Assembly (NCBI GenBank): GCA_003550305.1
Contig: QKYT01000050.1
Span: forward strand, 289,277-312,244
Direction of reading: 5' to 3'
Length of the DNA: 22,968 nucleotides
From: Glomus cerebriforme
Taxonomy: Eukaryota; Glomeromycota; Glomeromycetes; Glomerales; Glomeraceae
In this document: positions 8,777 through 18,579 of the stretch, piece by piece
Numbering within the stretch: position 1 is the stretch's first letter
How the letters are laid out: the number at the start of each line of letters is the position of its first letter
The notes under the pieces: model-generated
The model's database searches: none
Told to the model about the DNA's origin: nothing
What the model saw: only the letters and a program-made list of their open reading frames with translations
Made by a program: the position numbers and the translations under genes

Positions 8777-10709
8777 TGTCGTCTATTACTGCGCCACATG
8801 ATCATGTGACATGCTGACCTCGAGGCAACAGCTTTATTTTAGTTTGTACTAGCGTAACCCGTCGCGCTGCTTAAAGTAATATCGTGTACATAAAAATGTT
8901 CCAGAAATAATTTTAAAAAATTTTTATTTGTTTAATTTATGGCTAATATTGATATTAATGTCAAGCAAAATAAATAAATATCTATATATCGGCTATATTA
9001 AAATGATATAAATTATGTTTACAATTTATGTTATTAAACATTTGAAAAACTTCACTATAAAGGTCTGAACTGATGATTTTCGCATAGTATAAGAACTTTT
9101 AATATGCTTATATGATCAAATATAGAATATTTATTCAAAATAATGAAAAACAGCCTATTTTAAAATTTTTTCAAATTTTTTTATCTCAATTATAAAAAAA
9201 AAATATGTTAATTAACAATCATGCCACTTATCAGATCGCCGCAGTATGCCACCTGAAATATGGACGCGGAGGCGCAGACGAATCAATTCAAAATTATTTA
9301 TATGTACAGGTAATCTAAAACTTTACAATTTTTTTTTAGTTATTGTCACAAAAAGATCCCATTGGTAATCTATTGTTACAAAAAAAATTTTATAATTATC
9401 TACTACTAATTAGTATTAGTATAATGTCAATTATCAAAAGGTCTTAACTTTTAAGTATAAACATAAATTTGCCAATCAAAAGATCATAATTTTAAGTATA
9501 GATCAGGCACAGATCCGCACAATTTAAAAACTATTTATATATGCTAATCTAAATGTTACAATTTTCCATGAATTTTTTTAGTTATATAGATATATAAATG
9601 CAATCCAGTATTCAATGTTTCACCCACATATTAATAAAGCATTTATAATCTGCTTATGTACATTACTCCATGACAGTCTTGGTATAGTAGTATCAATACC
9701 AGATCTTCTGATAAGATTGAGTGACACATCATGCAAACATCTTGTCATATGATTATTCTAAAGATGGATTTAACGCCCAAAATCGGGTTTTGTATTTCTC
9801 ATCTTTGATTATTAATAATTAAGAATACTCTATTTGGTAATGCAATTACATCCAATTCTTCAGACTTATAACATAGTAACGCCTACTGATATAATCTATA
9901 TTTTAATAATACAGTTAAAAGGTTAATATAAATATAAGTTGTTTCCATATGTTGATAGATTGTTAACTTGTCCTGTTAACTTGTCCTATTAACTTATCCT
10001 GTAATAATGAGTAATACAAATGCTAATAAATTACGTAAATTGAACTTTGTTAAACAGACATGTGTACATTATTGCAAGCAATGAATAAAGCCTCAGAGAT
10101 AATGATGATACATCAGATCATCATAATAAAAGAGCAGAAAAGTTAAAAAGAAGAAAGGATTCAAGATGAACTTAACAAAACCAACCCAAATAATAACAAA
10201 CAAAAATAACAGAGTCAATAAAAAAAATATTAAAAAATAAATGACAAAGCCTTAAACGATTAATCCTGAGGTAAATTCATATTTGAATTTTTTTGTACAA
10301 TAATAATATTATTAATATAATAATTATTGCCTTCATATTATTTACTTCCAATGTTTTTAGTCCTGGCAACAAATCCACCACAACAGAAAATTTATCACTA
10401 TTTTTTTTCTTAATTTAGTTATCATACTTCAACCTTATTAGTAATCATTATTAAGTTTTTTGTATTTCTTTGCATATATAAATATTAAGCATTGAAATAA
10501 ATAATAAATGCTAGCTACTGTGCATAATACGTTCCTGACTTAAAAATAAATTTTATAAATCATAATTTGTATATGTTCTTTATTGTCCTCATCATACTAA
10601 CTCACAAGTTTACTTTTCTTACAAAAAACTAATCGACATTCTGAAAATATTATACTTTGTTCAAACACTTGAATATTATATAAATAAAGTGCAGTAAATT
10701 TATTACTAA
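8777..10709. other. Intergenic region: palindromic motif, direct repeats, 13-bp tandem repeat
   Basis: The GC-balanced island ends at about 8880. Contents: cacatgatcatgtg, a 14-bp perfect palindrome at about 8796-8809 preceded by ctgcgc, which recurs in similar form at 16288; a diverged direct repeat of about 80-90 bp at 9271-9350 and 9507-9592 (landmarks ggcgcagac, aattatttatatg, gtaatctaaa, ttttttagtta); and a 13-bp tandem repeat of ttaacttgtcctg type, three units at about 9961-10003. Around 10080-10170 a short lysine/arginine-rich frame (HHNKRAEKLKRRK) hints at a worn coding relic. No gene is called. Confidence 0.45.
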
Positions 10710-11131
10710 ATGGCAGACATCGAAAAGATCATTAACTTATATGTGAAAATACCCACTTTCCATCCTGATTATAAGCCTATTATAGATAAAATACTACCAA
10801 GTCTAGTCAAAAGAGCTTTTAATCAATTACTTAATATAAAGCACAATCCTGTTTTACCAGAAGAAATTATAAAAAAAAATGATCAGATTGAGCAATATTT
10901 ACATCATAAATTAATTGTTTATGAACAGGCAAAAAGTTGAAGGGCTTTTGTTTATAGTATGGATACCAGAATGCAGACAGAGAATAGTAGTTTCTTTGAT
11001 AAAATAATACAAACTGATTCTTTGGATAAAGCAACTCAAACAGAAGGTATTGATTTCTTAGAGCAAATTAAAAAGGCTAATATATTGTTAACAGACGCGA
11101 TAAGTATTTTATCTAATATTTAATTTTTATA
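10710..11131 (+). pseudogene. Small helical protein with TQT motifs, one in-frame TGA
   Basis: ATG 10710 opens MADIEKIINLYVKIPTFHPDY, a helical region follows (DKILPSLVKRAFNQLL, PEEIIKKNDQIEQYLHHKL), and a TGA stands at 10938-10940. The same frame then continues for about 63 codons to TAA 11129-11131, with MDTRMQTENSS, KIIQTDSLDKATQTEG and FLEQIKKANILL. DKATQTEG matches the KxTQT consensus of dynein light chain LC8 clients, and two further QT motifs flank it. Either the protein ends at 76 residues with a second small ORF starting at ATG 10959, or one nonsense change split a protein of about 140 residues. The paralog at 11212-11754 runs through this junction, which favours the second. The family appears Rhizophagus-specific to me; function is unknown, and the LC8 idea is inference. 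Confidence 0.6.
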
Positions 11132-11211
11132 TCATTCTCAATTCTAGCATAATAAGTATATATATTTTTTCTGGCTTTAAACTTATGAAAAGCTGGATAC
11201 GTAAAATAACT

Positions 11212-11754
11212 AAGTATGATGTTCTATCTAAATTATAATTATATTACAGATAAACTCCCAGTAAGTATAAAAGATAAGGCATACCAAAGGCTCCTAAATC
11301 ATTTGCACAAACCTATTCCTTAAAACCAGATTTCCGAGAAAAATAAATGAGTAGAGGATTATTTGCACCATACATTAGAAATTTACTATAATAAATCATT
11401 AGACTGGAATCACAAAATTATGGATTGGAAAAAATTACATCTCTAAAGTTGGTTTAAATGCCCAGCACCCTTAACATTACCTATTTCTTACATCACAGAT
11501 AATGAAACTCAAACAGATAATATATGTGGTTATAAGGCAGAAATTAATAGCTGAATTAAAAATGAACTTATCATTTTGCAAAAGCAATTGATTAAATATA
11601 ATAAAAAAATCTTTGACCAATTTATGCAAAATCTGACTAGAAAGCATGAGGAATAAATAATCAACTGTATTATTATGAAATTAATAAAATGAAAGCACAA
11701 GTACAGAAAATAGAAAAAGCCCTTACTTTTATGAAATCATTAGGAAATAATTAG
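11212..11754 (+). pseudogene. Tandem paralog of the upstream TQT protein, five in-frame stops
   Basis: Frame 2 from ATG 11212 reads ITDKLPVSIKDKAYQRLLNH, then VEDYLHHTLEIYY, which aligns with DKILPSLVKRAFNQLLN and IEQYLHHKL of the gene 80 bp upstream. It continues with DWNHKIMDWKK, CPAPLTLP, DNETQTDN (another TQT) and a helical tail. In-frame stops stand at 11321 (TAA), 11348 (TGA), 11444 (TAA), 11552 (TGA) and 11654 (TAA). A single shift to frame 1 after the last stop gives the end, EINKMKAQVQKIEKALTFMK, a coiled-coil-like tail closing at TAG 11752. The frame is kept over about 145 codons despite five stops, so the stops are substitutions rather than indels. Together with its neighbour it forms a decayed tandem gene pair. 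Confidence 0.6.
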
Positions 11755-12059
11755 CTAATTATTCTGTAATTTATGACGACTGGGTGATACAAATTTTTAT
11801 AGCTGATCATCTTATGATTTGAGTTGGAGGAAAGTTGCAAAAAAGTGCTAGAAACTGTCTGGAAGCTAGGATGATATACTGCTGGTAATACCTGTAATAT
11901 AATATACATTATATATATTATCAAAACTGTCTAAAATATGTCTGAATCTGAAAGTTTGAAACTCAAGTTCAAAACTATAGCTGAAATCCAAAAATCAGGC
12001 CAAAATCTGAAATTGGACCAGAGGATGAAAATCTGAATGAAAACCTTTTATTATAGTTC

Positions 12060-12530
12060 AAAACGGATTTTTAGAGATTTAATAGTGAATTTTTTTTTTA
12101 TTCTTTTTTTTATTTTCTTTTCATTTAGGGATGTTATTAACGTCATTTTTGCTTTTTTTTCTTTAGTGACAACTTCTTGAACTTTTTTAAGACTAATGGT
12201 AAGTTCCTTTTTTTGATCTTCATTTTTTTTTATCAAATGCTTTATTAATATTTTTTCTTTATTCTTTTTTCTTTAGCGATAGTTTCTTGAATTTCTTGAA
12301 GACTAATTGTGAATTTCACGCTATAATCCTTTATTTTCTTTTTATTAAGTATTTTATTAATATTTTCTTTGCTTTTTTTTCTTTAGTGTCATCTTTTTGG
12401 ATTCTATAATGACTAATGGTAGTCTCTTTTTTATTATTTTATCTTCTTTTCATTTAGGTATGTATTGACATTTTATTGACATTTCTTTTTTACTTTTTTA
12501 GCAACAATTTCTTTAGAAAAAAATATTTTA
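12060..12530 (-). repeat. Tandem ~115-120-bp units encoding coiled-coil repeats (left arm)
   Basis: On the minus strand, units of about 115-120 bp repeat a core like caagaagttgtcactaaaga. Translation of the best part (12051-12236 and upstream) gives charged helical repeats: ELTISLKKVQEVVTKEKKAK, and from the next unit FTISLQEIQETIAKEK, about 40 residues apart. The period is close to a multiple of three, so the array probably came from an exon coding a coiled coil. Other units have stops and indels. Confidence 0.55.
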
Positions 12531-12879
12531 ATTTTTAGATTATTTATAAGAGTATTTAATATTATTTCATATTTTATTGTAATTTAATTTATTCAAATTT
12601 TTTTCATTTCATATTAAAATTAAAAAGAAATCATGTTCTTACAGTAATTTTTTATATTTACATAAATGTTTATTTGATAATTTTATATAGATCTGTTGTA
12701 CAATATACATTTTAGAATAAATAATTTAAATATCCAAATTATTTTAATTTTGAATGAATATCAATTTCATAAAAAAAAGTACGATAAAAATCATTATCTC
12801 TTTCAAAAGTAAAGGAAAAATAAAAATAACATTTCTAAATTAGCAAAAATAAATACAAGATGAAAAAAAATAAAGAATT

Positions 12880-14285
12880 AAAGAAAAAACTCACAATTCA
12901 TTTTCAAGAAGTCCAAGAAACCTATTACTAAAAAAAAGAAGCAAAAAAATTTTAATAAAATATTTAAATAAAAAAAAAATAAAGGATTAAATAAGAAAAC
13001 TTATACTTAGTTTTCATGAAATCCAAGAAACAGTCACNAAAGAAAAAAAAAAAGAAAAAAAAGAAATAATTAATGAAATATTTGATGAAAAAAATAAAAG
13101 ATCAAAGAAAAAAAACAATTCACAATAATGAGTCTCTTAGAAGTCCAAGAAACTGTCACTAAAGAAAAAAAAGCAAAAAAAAAAAATAATTAATGAAATA
13201 TTTGATGAAAAAAATAAAGGATCAAAAAAAAAAATAACTCGTAATAATAAATCATCCAAAAGTCCAAGAAACTAGCATTAAAGAAAAAAAAAGTAAAAAT
13301 CAAATATTAATAAAATATTTATTGCAGTTTTTAAAAAAAATGATCTGCATAAAAATTTGCAATAAATATTCATAATACAAAAAAAACAAATACAATCATG
13401 TGTTATAAACAAATTAGCCAATAAAACTAATATTTTTAATTACGTAACCATGATTTAACAAAAAAAAAATTTTTTTATTATGATTTATTTCTTAAATTTA
13501 CAAAGTTAAACATGATTAAATAAACCTCTATATGAATAATTACAAACTTAACATCTAGACATATATTATATTTATGTCAAAAATAATCTAAATTGTAATA
13601 AATAATNAAATGTTAATATTTTAATGTAATGTAATAAAAAATCAATAAAAAATTCTAAAATCAAAATAAAATAATAATAATAAACTTTTGAAAACTTTAA
13701 AAAATTACAATATATATGTTTTAAAAGTTGTTTTAGTCAAAATTATTAAATAAAAGTTTACTTACTTGTAATATAATTATTTGTATTCGTTTGTAATCGT
13801 TATAATCGCGTGTAATCACAGAGTGTAATCACAAAAATAATGTATTATAAGTTATAAAAAAATATATAAAAGGATATTTGAAACTTATTTTATAAAATCT
13901 TTAGCTTCTGTTCTTTGTATAAATGAAAAAAAATTATATTTTAAAAAAGAAAAATTTTTTTTTACATATTACTGTTCTTTATGCTACTTAAAAATAGGGA
14001 TAAAATTAAAATTTAATTTTAGTAAATTTCATGCAAATCAATTTTTTTGAAAACTGCAATAATGAAAAGAAAGTGAATTTATTGATAAAAAGAACTTACT
14101 ATTAGACTTCAAGAAGTCCAAGAAACTGATACTAAAGAAAAGAAAAGCAAAAAGAATGTTAATAATATTCCTAAATAAAAAAAGAACATAAAAAAAGAAT
14201 AAAAAAATAAAGAAAACTCACCATTAGTCTCTGAGAAGTTCAAAAAGCCATTACTAAAGAAAAAAAAAGTAAAATAAAATCTTTA
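12880..14285 (+). repeat. Tandem ~120-bp units (right arm, inverted relative to the left)
   Basis: Cores resembling aagtccaagaaactgtcact begin near 12906, 13018, 13140, 13260, 14112 and 14232, so the spacing is about 112-123 bp within each of two clusters (12.9-13.3 kb and 14.1-14.3 kb). Each core is followed by an A-rich stretch with aaagaaaaaaaagc and then attaatgaaatattt. These are the reverse complement of the left-arm units. Short readable pieces such as LTIHFQEVQET show the same helical repeat. Confidence 0.6.
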
Positions 14286-14771
14286 AACAAAAAGTTTATA
14301 ATTCATAAAAAATTGTGTAACCCCTATTTTAAACTATATAAAAAAGGTTTTGTCTGGATTTTTGTCCTCTGATCCTAATTTTGAATTTTGGCCTGATTTT
14401 TGAATTTCAACTAAAATTTTATTTCATAATTAGCCAAATATCGAATCCTAAAATTATACTGAAATTCCAGAGTTTTGACAACATATATAATATAGGTTAT
14501 GCCATAAAGCATTATGTATATATATGTAAATATAAAATTAGTATAGCTGAGGTGACATTCTATAAATCTCTAGTTTGCTTATAATTGAATAAAAAATGAA
14601 TTTGAATTTAACAGTATATGTACTATGTAGTCTCACTAAATTGACTACAAATTGATAAAATCACTATAAATCTGAATTATAATATTCTCTAATATAGGTT
14701 ATTAATAAAAAATTGATATAACATACTGAAAATTGCTAAAATGCTATAAATTACTAAGATCAGCTATAAAT

Positions 14772-15169
14772 TATAAAAATGGGTATTAAACAATTTGCAA
14801 TATAGGTATAGTGATGAAATACTAAAAATATGGTGTTCTTATATTCATTATTCATTTAAGAAATTTCTTGAATATAACCCAAAATACTTTTCTAAGAATG
14901 GATTTATTCAAATGATTGAAAGATCATATAAAGATGGGAAATTTAAAGCTGAGAGACACCCATTTTATTTTTATTGTACTGTATATGATTTCTTAGTATT
15001 TATCTGAGAAAATACTATTGAATGTGCTAATGAACATCTAAAGAAATACATTGTTAAAACAACTGAAAAGCGCCTTACATATTCTAAACCTGTATGGAAA
15101 AATATGAAAAAAAGGAGAAAGAGTATTTATACTCCTTTATTGAAACTTGAGATTATTGAGCGATATTAA
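14772..15169 (+). pseudogene. Unknown basic protein, C-terminal part, one in-frame TGA
   Basis: One frame is open from about 14772 to TAA 15167-15169, apart from TGA at 15005-15007. It contains SDEILKIWCSYIHYSFKKFL, NPKYFSKNGFIQMIERSYKD, HPFYFYCTVYDFL, then after the stop ENTIECANEHLKKYIVKTTEK and a basic end KNMKKRRKSIYTPLL. No ATG precedes the first residues, so the 5' part is missing or is an upstream exon. Composition is clearly protein-like. I do not recognise the family. The TGA could be a former CGA or AGA arginine codon, matching the stop pattern of the other relics in this AT-rich region. Confidence 0.5.
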
Positions 15170-16451
15170 ATCAATGTTACATCTATATAGTTTTAATATC
15201 ATTACGATATTGTAATAAAAAATTGAATCGATATAACTAAGTTAGTAGTAACTATATCTATTTAATATCTATTTAATATTGATTCAATCATGATTTATGA
15301 TTACTTAGCAACTATAATAATTATAATATGATATATAATGAATATCATAATAATGCTATATTAATATCTTTTAATGTCATAATGATATTATAGTAATATG
15401 AAATTGAAAATTTTTACTCAATACCAAAGGATATCAGTATTCTTCCATCTTCTCCAATAACACTAACAAAAAATTACTTTCATATAATACATATTGTGGC
15501 AGATGTGACACTCAATTTTATTGGCTTGATCTTAGATAAATATATTTGTTTTTTCATGTTTTATTATTTTTCCTTTTTTCTTTTTTTTTGTATTCACTTT
15601 TCATTTCATTTATATTAATAAATAATTGAATAAAGTGTTTTTAGCAGATATAGAACTAATAAAATATAATTTTTATGTTTTATTTTACAAAATTACTGTG
15701 TTACTCTTGTTTTCTACTTATAGCATAATTTTAACACTTTGTTAAATGAAACAACTCTTGAGAGATTAAGCAAAGTTGTCTAACAGATATAGAATTATTC
15801 AAAAATAATTTTTTGTTAAAATATCTTGAATAGCATAAAATTACTGTGCTGCATCACATGTTTGTTTTTTTTACTTCACACTATAATTTTAGCATTTTAG
15901 TTAAATGAAATAGGTTTTGGAAGATTAAGCAAAATTGTTCAGCTGATGTATAAATATTCAGGTATTAATTTTTATTAAGTTAACTTGAAATATTTGCATA
16001 GCTATTAGTATTTTACATGTAATACTCAAGTTTTTTTTAAAAAAATTAGCATTTTTATACTTTATTTTTTTTACTTTTATACTTTATTAAGTTTAATTAA
16101 AACAATAAACAAATGCTAATTTTAAATGTAAATTTTATTATTTTAGTATTAAAATTTAGTATTTGTTATAAAAATAATAATTAATTTTATTTTATATATA
16201 ACATTATTTTTTTTAAAACAAATGGAGTTTTTTTTAAGATAAATATTACACAATCTTAAATTGAGCTAATTAAAGTTTAAATGCCATTCTGCGCCACATA
16301 ATGAATCATGTGAAAGTGATTTTTTATTAGTGACGTTAGGGTAATTATATCCTTCCTATATAATCATGTGATTTTATTTTATTTAAGAATTTTTAATAAT
16401 TAATACATATTGACTTAAATAATAAATAAAGGCTAACCAAATATTTTTCTT
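15170..16451. other. Intergenic AT-rich region with a 140-160-bp tandem repeat
   Basis: 15180-15420 is dense in AATATC/GATATT and AATATTGATTCAATC-type sequence. At about 15640-15990 a diverged tandem repeat runs for about 2.3 units of 140-160 bp; landmarks in each unit are agcagatatagaa, aaaattactgtg, ttaaatgaaa and gattaagcaaa. At 16288-16313 ctgcgccacataatg with catgtg echoes the palindrome at 8792. No gene is called. Confidence 0.45.
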
Positions 16452-17222
16452 ATTTTTTGAAGGGCAATTTCATGAGTCATGATACTATAACTTGCATATA
16501 GCATATTGTCACTTGTTTATTCTTCCAAAACTTTATCCTAATTTTGATTACTTAAATTAAGGTAATTTTCAATAGCTGATAAATATCTCTTATTTACAGG
16601 TTGGTCTTTACTCTTATGTTGAATTGGATTTAAAATCTCCTTGGGTAAATTATTTTTATCTTATGTAGAAGATAACAATGTTTGCTATTCAATAAACTGT
16701 TGTAAAAAGTTTTTGAAAATTTGATGAGAATTATTTGTAATAGCTAGATTTAAAGCTTTTTTACAAAGTCCAATCCCATAATCAAACATTTCTTTTTTTA
16801 AATCTAAATTTTTAACAAATTCATTATACATCTCTTGCCTGCATATAATATTTATTGTTTAAAAAATGCCAATTTTTTTCTCCCTATTTTGAATTAGCTA
16901 GATTGAATTTTCTTGTATTTTATTCATTACTGCAAGACTTTATATATTTACCACTATGATGGCACTTATATATTTTTCATGTTCAAGTATTATCTTCTTT
17001 TTTAGATCTTACAACCCTTATTTTAAAGCCTACTTAAAAAACATATCATTTTAAATTTTGTTCAAGAACTTCAAATGATGTAAATATTTGTTCACTATAG
17101 ATTTCTTTAAGTGGATTGTCCTCTGATTTATCATAAAATGTATCATGTAGATCTTCAGATTTATTTTCATAATTTACATTATCATCATATAAAGGTAAAT
17201 CAAGTTCATTCTCATAAAAATC
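16452..17222 (-). pseudogene. FAR1/MULE transposase relic lacking its catalytic core
   Basis: On the minus strand from 17222 an acidic leader (DFYENELDLPLYDDN) leads into a FAR1-type DNA-binding domain: IFTSFEVLEQNLK, VGFKIRVVRSKKEDNT, KIYKCHHSGKYIK. Only about 100 bp later the frame reads EMYNEFVKNLDLKKEMFDYG, then NPIQHKSKDQPVNKRYLSAI, which resembles the GRP-x-KR tail found at the C-terminus of such transposases, and ends with MTHEIALQKIRK. The DDE catalytic region, several hundred residues in intact MULE/FAR1 proteins, is missing, so this is an internal-deletion derivative. About ten in-frame stops occur, many where CAG/CAA, CGA or TGG codons would fit, plus one frameshift near 16840. FAR1 identity is from motif memory. 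Confidence 0.55.
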
Positions 17223-17269
17223 AGATATTTAAACTAATATATTAAAAGTGTTTGTTAATTTTTGTAAAT

Positions 17270-17460
17270 CAATCCTAACTTTAAAATCATTATTTTGCTC
17301 ACTTCACTTGCAGGTTTTTTTTTCTATTTTACTTTCCTAACCCTAACTCTAATTCTAACACAATTATTATTTTGCTCACTTTGCTTACAGGTTTTTTTCC
17401 TATCCTATTTCCTTAATTCTAATCCTAACCCTAATTTAACTTTAATCCTAACTCTATTTC
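17270..17460. repeat. ~80-bp tandem duplication with CCCTAA telomere-like tracts
   Basis: tattttgctcact(t/c)..cttgcaggttttttt and tattttgctcactttgctt start two units about 80 bp apart (17291 and about 17369). Both end in degenerate C-strand telomere-like tracts: ctaaccctaactctaattct (17338 on) and aatcctaaccctaattt (17418 on). Interrupted CCCTAA tracts look like an old interstitial telomere-type repeat. The 96-codon frame crossing it is low-complexity and not called a gene. Confidence 0.5.
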
Positions 17461-17949
17461 ATACTACTAATTTTATACTGAATTTTTCTATACAAAATTA
17501 TTGCTTACTTTTAGAATTCCAAGATAGAATTTATAGTTTAAAAAGTAAAAATTGGCTGATTTTAAAAAATATTGAAAAAGAATGAAAATAAAATATTAAA
17601 AAAAGAAAGTATGAGAATAAATTTTGTATAATTGCAAAATAGTTTAATTACAAAGGTAAAAATGTAATAAGAGTATTTGAAAAGAATGATTAAAAAAAAA
17701 AGTATAAGAGTATAATTATTAATCATATATCACAAAATAGTTTAATTTATTTAAAATCACGTGTCATATGATGGGAGGATATGTATATCCACTAGTAAAT
17801 TTATAATATATTGTATGAAATTAATATCAAATTAACATTACAAGAATAATATTTTGCACTTATTTAATATAATAATAATATAGTAGTGACATAGAATTAA
17901 TATTGAATTAATATTATAAAAATAATATTCTGTATAGTATTCTGAAAAA
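17461..17949. other. Intergenic, no gene recognised
   Basis: A/T-rich sequence. One CACGTG lies at 17758-17763 within atcacgtgtcatatgat. Repeated taatattaaatt-like strings occur at 17820-17935. Confidence 0.4.
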
Positions 17950-18122
17950 AATCTGATCTGATCTGAATCCGTAAATTTGATCTGAAACAGATTCAGATCA
18001 GTTTGCAAATTTAAGATCCATGAATCTGATCTAAAGCAAATAAATCTGATCTGAATCTGATCAGTTTAGATCAGATCATGGTACAAAAAAATCTAGATCT
18101 GATCTAATCAGATTCAGATCTT
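17950..18122. repeat. GATCTGA / TCAGATC degenerate palindromic repeat, left block
   Basis: Dense copies of atctgatctgaat, cagattcagatcag and similar alternate in both orientations. A matching block stands at 18580-18745 on the far side of a small tandem array, giving an overall repeat-array-repeat layout. Confidence 0.65.
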
Positions 18123-18178
18123 CATATATTAAATATGATAAATAAAAAAAAAGTTTTTTTTTTATTTTTATCTTTTTT

Positions 18179-18575
18179 TTAGAGACTTTAGAGACAGAAC
18201 CTGGATGAATGAATGAACAGTTCCTAAACAAACTAAAGGTGAGTTCATTCTTTTATTTGTTTTAATTTTTTTTTTACTTAAGAAAATATAATTAATGTCT
18301 CCCTTTTCTTTTTTTCAGGAAATTTGAACAAACAGATGACTGGGATCCTAGACAAACATAAATTCATTCTTTTTTTTTATTTTATTAATTATTAGGAAAT
18401 GTAACTAATATTCCCTTTTCTCTTTTTTTTTAAAAAACTAGATGAATGGATGAAGCTGAATGAATAAAACTTGAACAAATGAATTAAAAGATTAGTTCAT
18501 TTATTTCTTTTCATTTTTTTTTTACTTTTAAAGAATATAATTAATGTCTCCCTTCTCTTTTTTTTAGGAAACTGA
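18179..18575. repeat. Three ~110-140-bp units shaped like exon-intron-exon
   Basis: Unit 1 has gatgaatgaatgaacag, then aaag/GTGAGT at 18239, a T-rich body with aatataattaatgtctccc, then ttttttCAG/gaaa at 18318: an 80-nt segment with both splice consensus ends. Unit 2 (about 18350-18445) repeats the body (aactaatattccctttt, T-run, ctag) with a weak 5' end. Unit 3 (about 18480-18575) repeats the body (aatataattaatgtctccc, T-run, tagg) but reads gattag where unit 1 has ggtgag. The exon-like parts repeat gaatgaa motifs. No long open frame joins them, so I list the array as a repeat. Confidence 0.5.
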
Positions 18576-18579
18576 ATGA

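Larger units (their letters stand above)
11890..14515. repeat. Long inverted repeat (about 2.6 kb) with internal 120-bp unit arrays
   Basis: The outer arms are reverse complements. Left arm 11920-12070 read on the minus strand gives aaggtttt, ctctggtcc, ttttggcctgattttt, cagttttgata and atatataat. Right arm 14325-14510 on + gives aaggttttgtctgg, ctctgatcc, ttttggcctgattttt, gagttttgaca and atatataat in the same order. Inside, T-rich units (about 12060-12530) mirror A-rich units (about 12880-14285). The middle (12540-12880 and 13330-14090) is A/T-rich without recognisable units. The structure could fold into a very long hairpin. No transposase is seen inside, so it resembles a large non-autonomous palindromic element. 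Two ambiguous bases (13038, 13607) lie in the right half. Confidence 0.65.

Noticed and set aside
12540..14100. Possible long terminal repeat element inside the 2.6-kb palindrome
   Set aside because: Arms are inverted rather than direct, and no reverse transcriptase, integrase or primer-binding site is seen.
17295..17585. 96-codon + ORF rich in Leu, Phe, Thr and Asn
   Set aside because: It is produced by the T-rich and CCCTAA-like tandem repeat, not by protein-coding constraint.
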